Of a stretch of 6,887 nt of DNA, positions 6,887 to 6,887 are shown piece by piece (within the stretch, counting starts at the first letter, position 1; every line of letters begins with the position of its first letter). A model generated the notes under the pieces. It saw nothing but the letters and a program-made list of their open reading frames with translations. It was not told where the DNA came from and did no database searches. This stretch comes from an uncultured Ruminococcus sp. (GTDB lineage: Bacteria > Bacillota > Clostridia > Oscillospirales > CAG-272), in contig CACYWX010000169.1 of NCBI GenBank assembly GCA_902778205.1, forward strand, positions 1 through 6,887, read 5' to 3'. Both the position numbers and the translations under genes were made by a program.

Positions 6887-6887
6887 A

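Overview
The window is a GC-rich piece of bacterial chromosome. All recognisable protein genes lie on the minus strand and are transcribed from high to low coordinates. The gene set and order (yhbY, nadD, yqeK, an LCP cell-wall ligase, rsfS, leuS) is a conserved housekeeping block of Gram-positive Firmicutes (Bacillota). The high GC content and the LCP gene between yqeK and rsfS suggest a gut-type Clostridia, Oscillospiraceae-like. That placement is inference from gene order and protein style, not from a marker gene.

Layout in transcription order: (1) 6749-6886 is the 3' end of a reading frame that enters from beyond the right edge. It looks like a short glycerate kinase segment running straight into a strongly acidic tail. 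(2) rdgB, 6078-6752, is the ITP/XTP pyrophosphatase and starts by ATGA overlap with that frame. (3) yhbY, 5757-6056, is a CRM-domain ribosome assembly factor. (4) nadD, 5110-5754, is nicotinate-nucleotide adenylyltransferase, 2 nt after yhbY. (5) yqeK, 4479-5129, is an HD-domain Ap4A hydrolase overlapping nadD by 20 nt. (6) An LCP-family gene, 2947-4467, follows 11 nt after yqeK. (7) rsfS, 2476-2892, is the ribosomal silencing factor. (8) A gap of 470 nt (2006-2475) is packed with inverted repeats. (9) leuS, 1-2005, is leucyl-tRNA synthetase with its 3' end cut off by the window.

Genes 2-7 are spaced like one operon. They combine nucleotide-pool cleaning (RdgB, YqeK), NAD synthesis (NadD), 50S subunit assembly and silencing (YhbY, RsfS) and cell-wall polymer attachment (LCP). 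leuS is separated from them, and its AT-rich upstream region suggests its own promoter or leader control.

The least ordinary parts are the rsfS-leuS gap and the right edge. The gap holds a 62-nt palindrome with a nested hairpin, a pair of mutually exclusive stems that resembles an attenuator, and a possible 28-codon leader ORF whose stop overlaps the leuS start as ATGA. The right edge holds the glycerate kinase/acidic-tail junction. I see no tRNA, rRNA, CRISPR array, transposase or clear novel defence or metabolic system.
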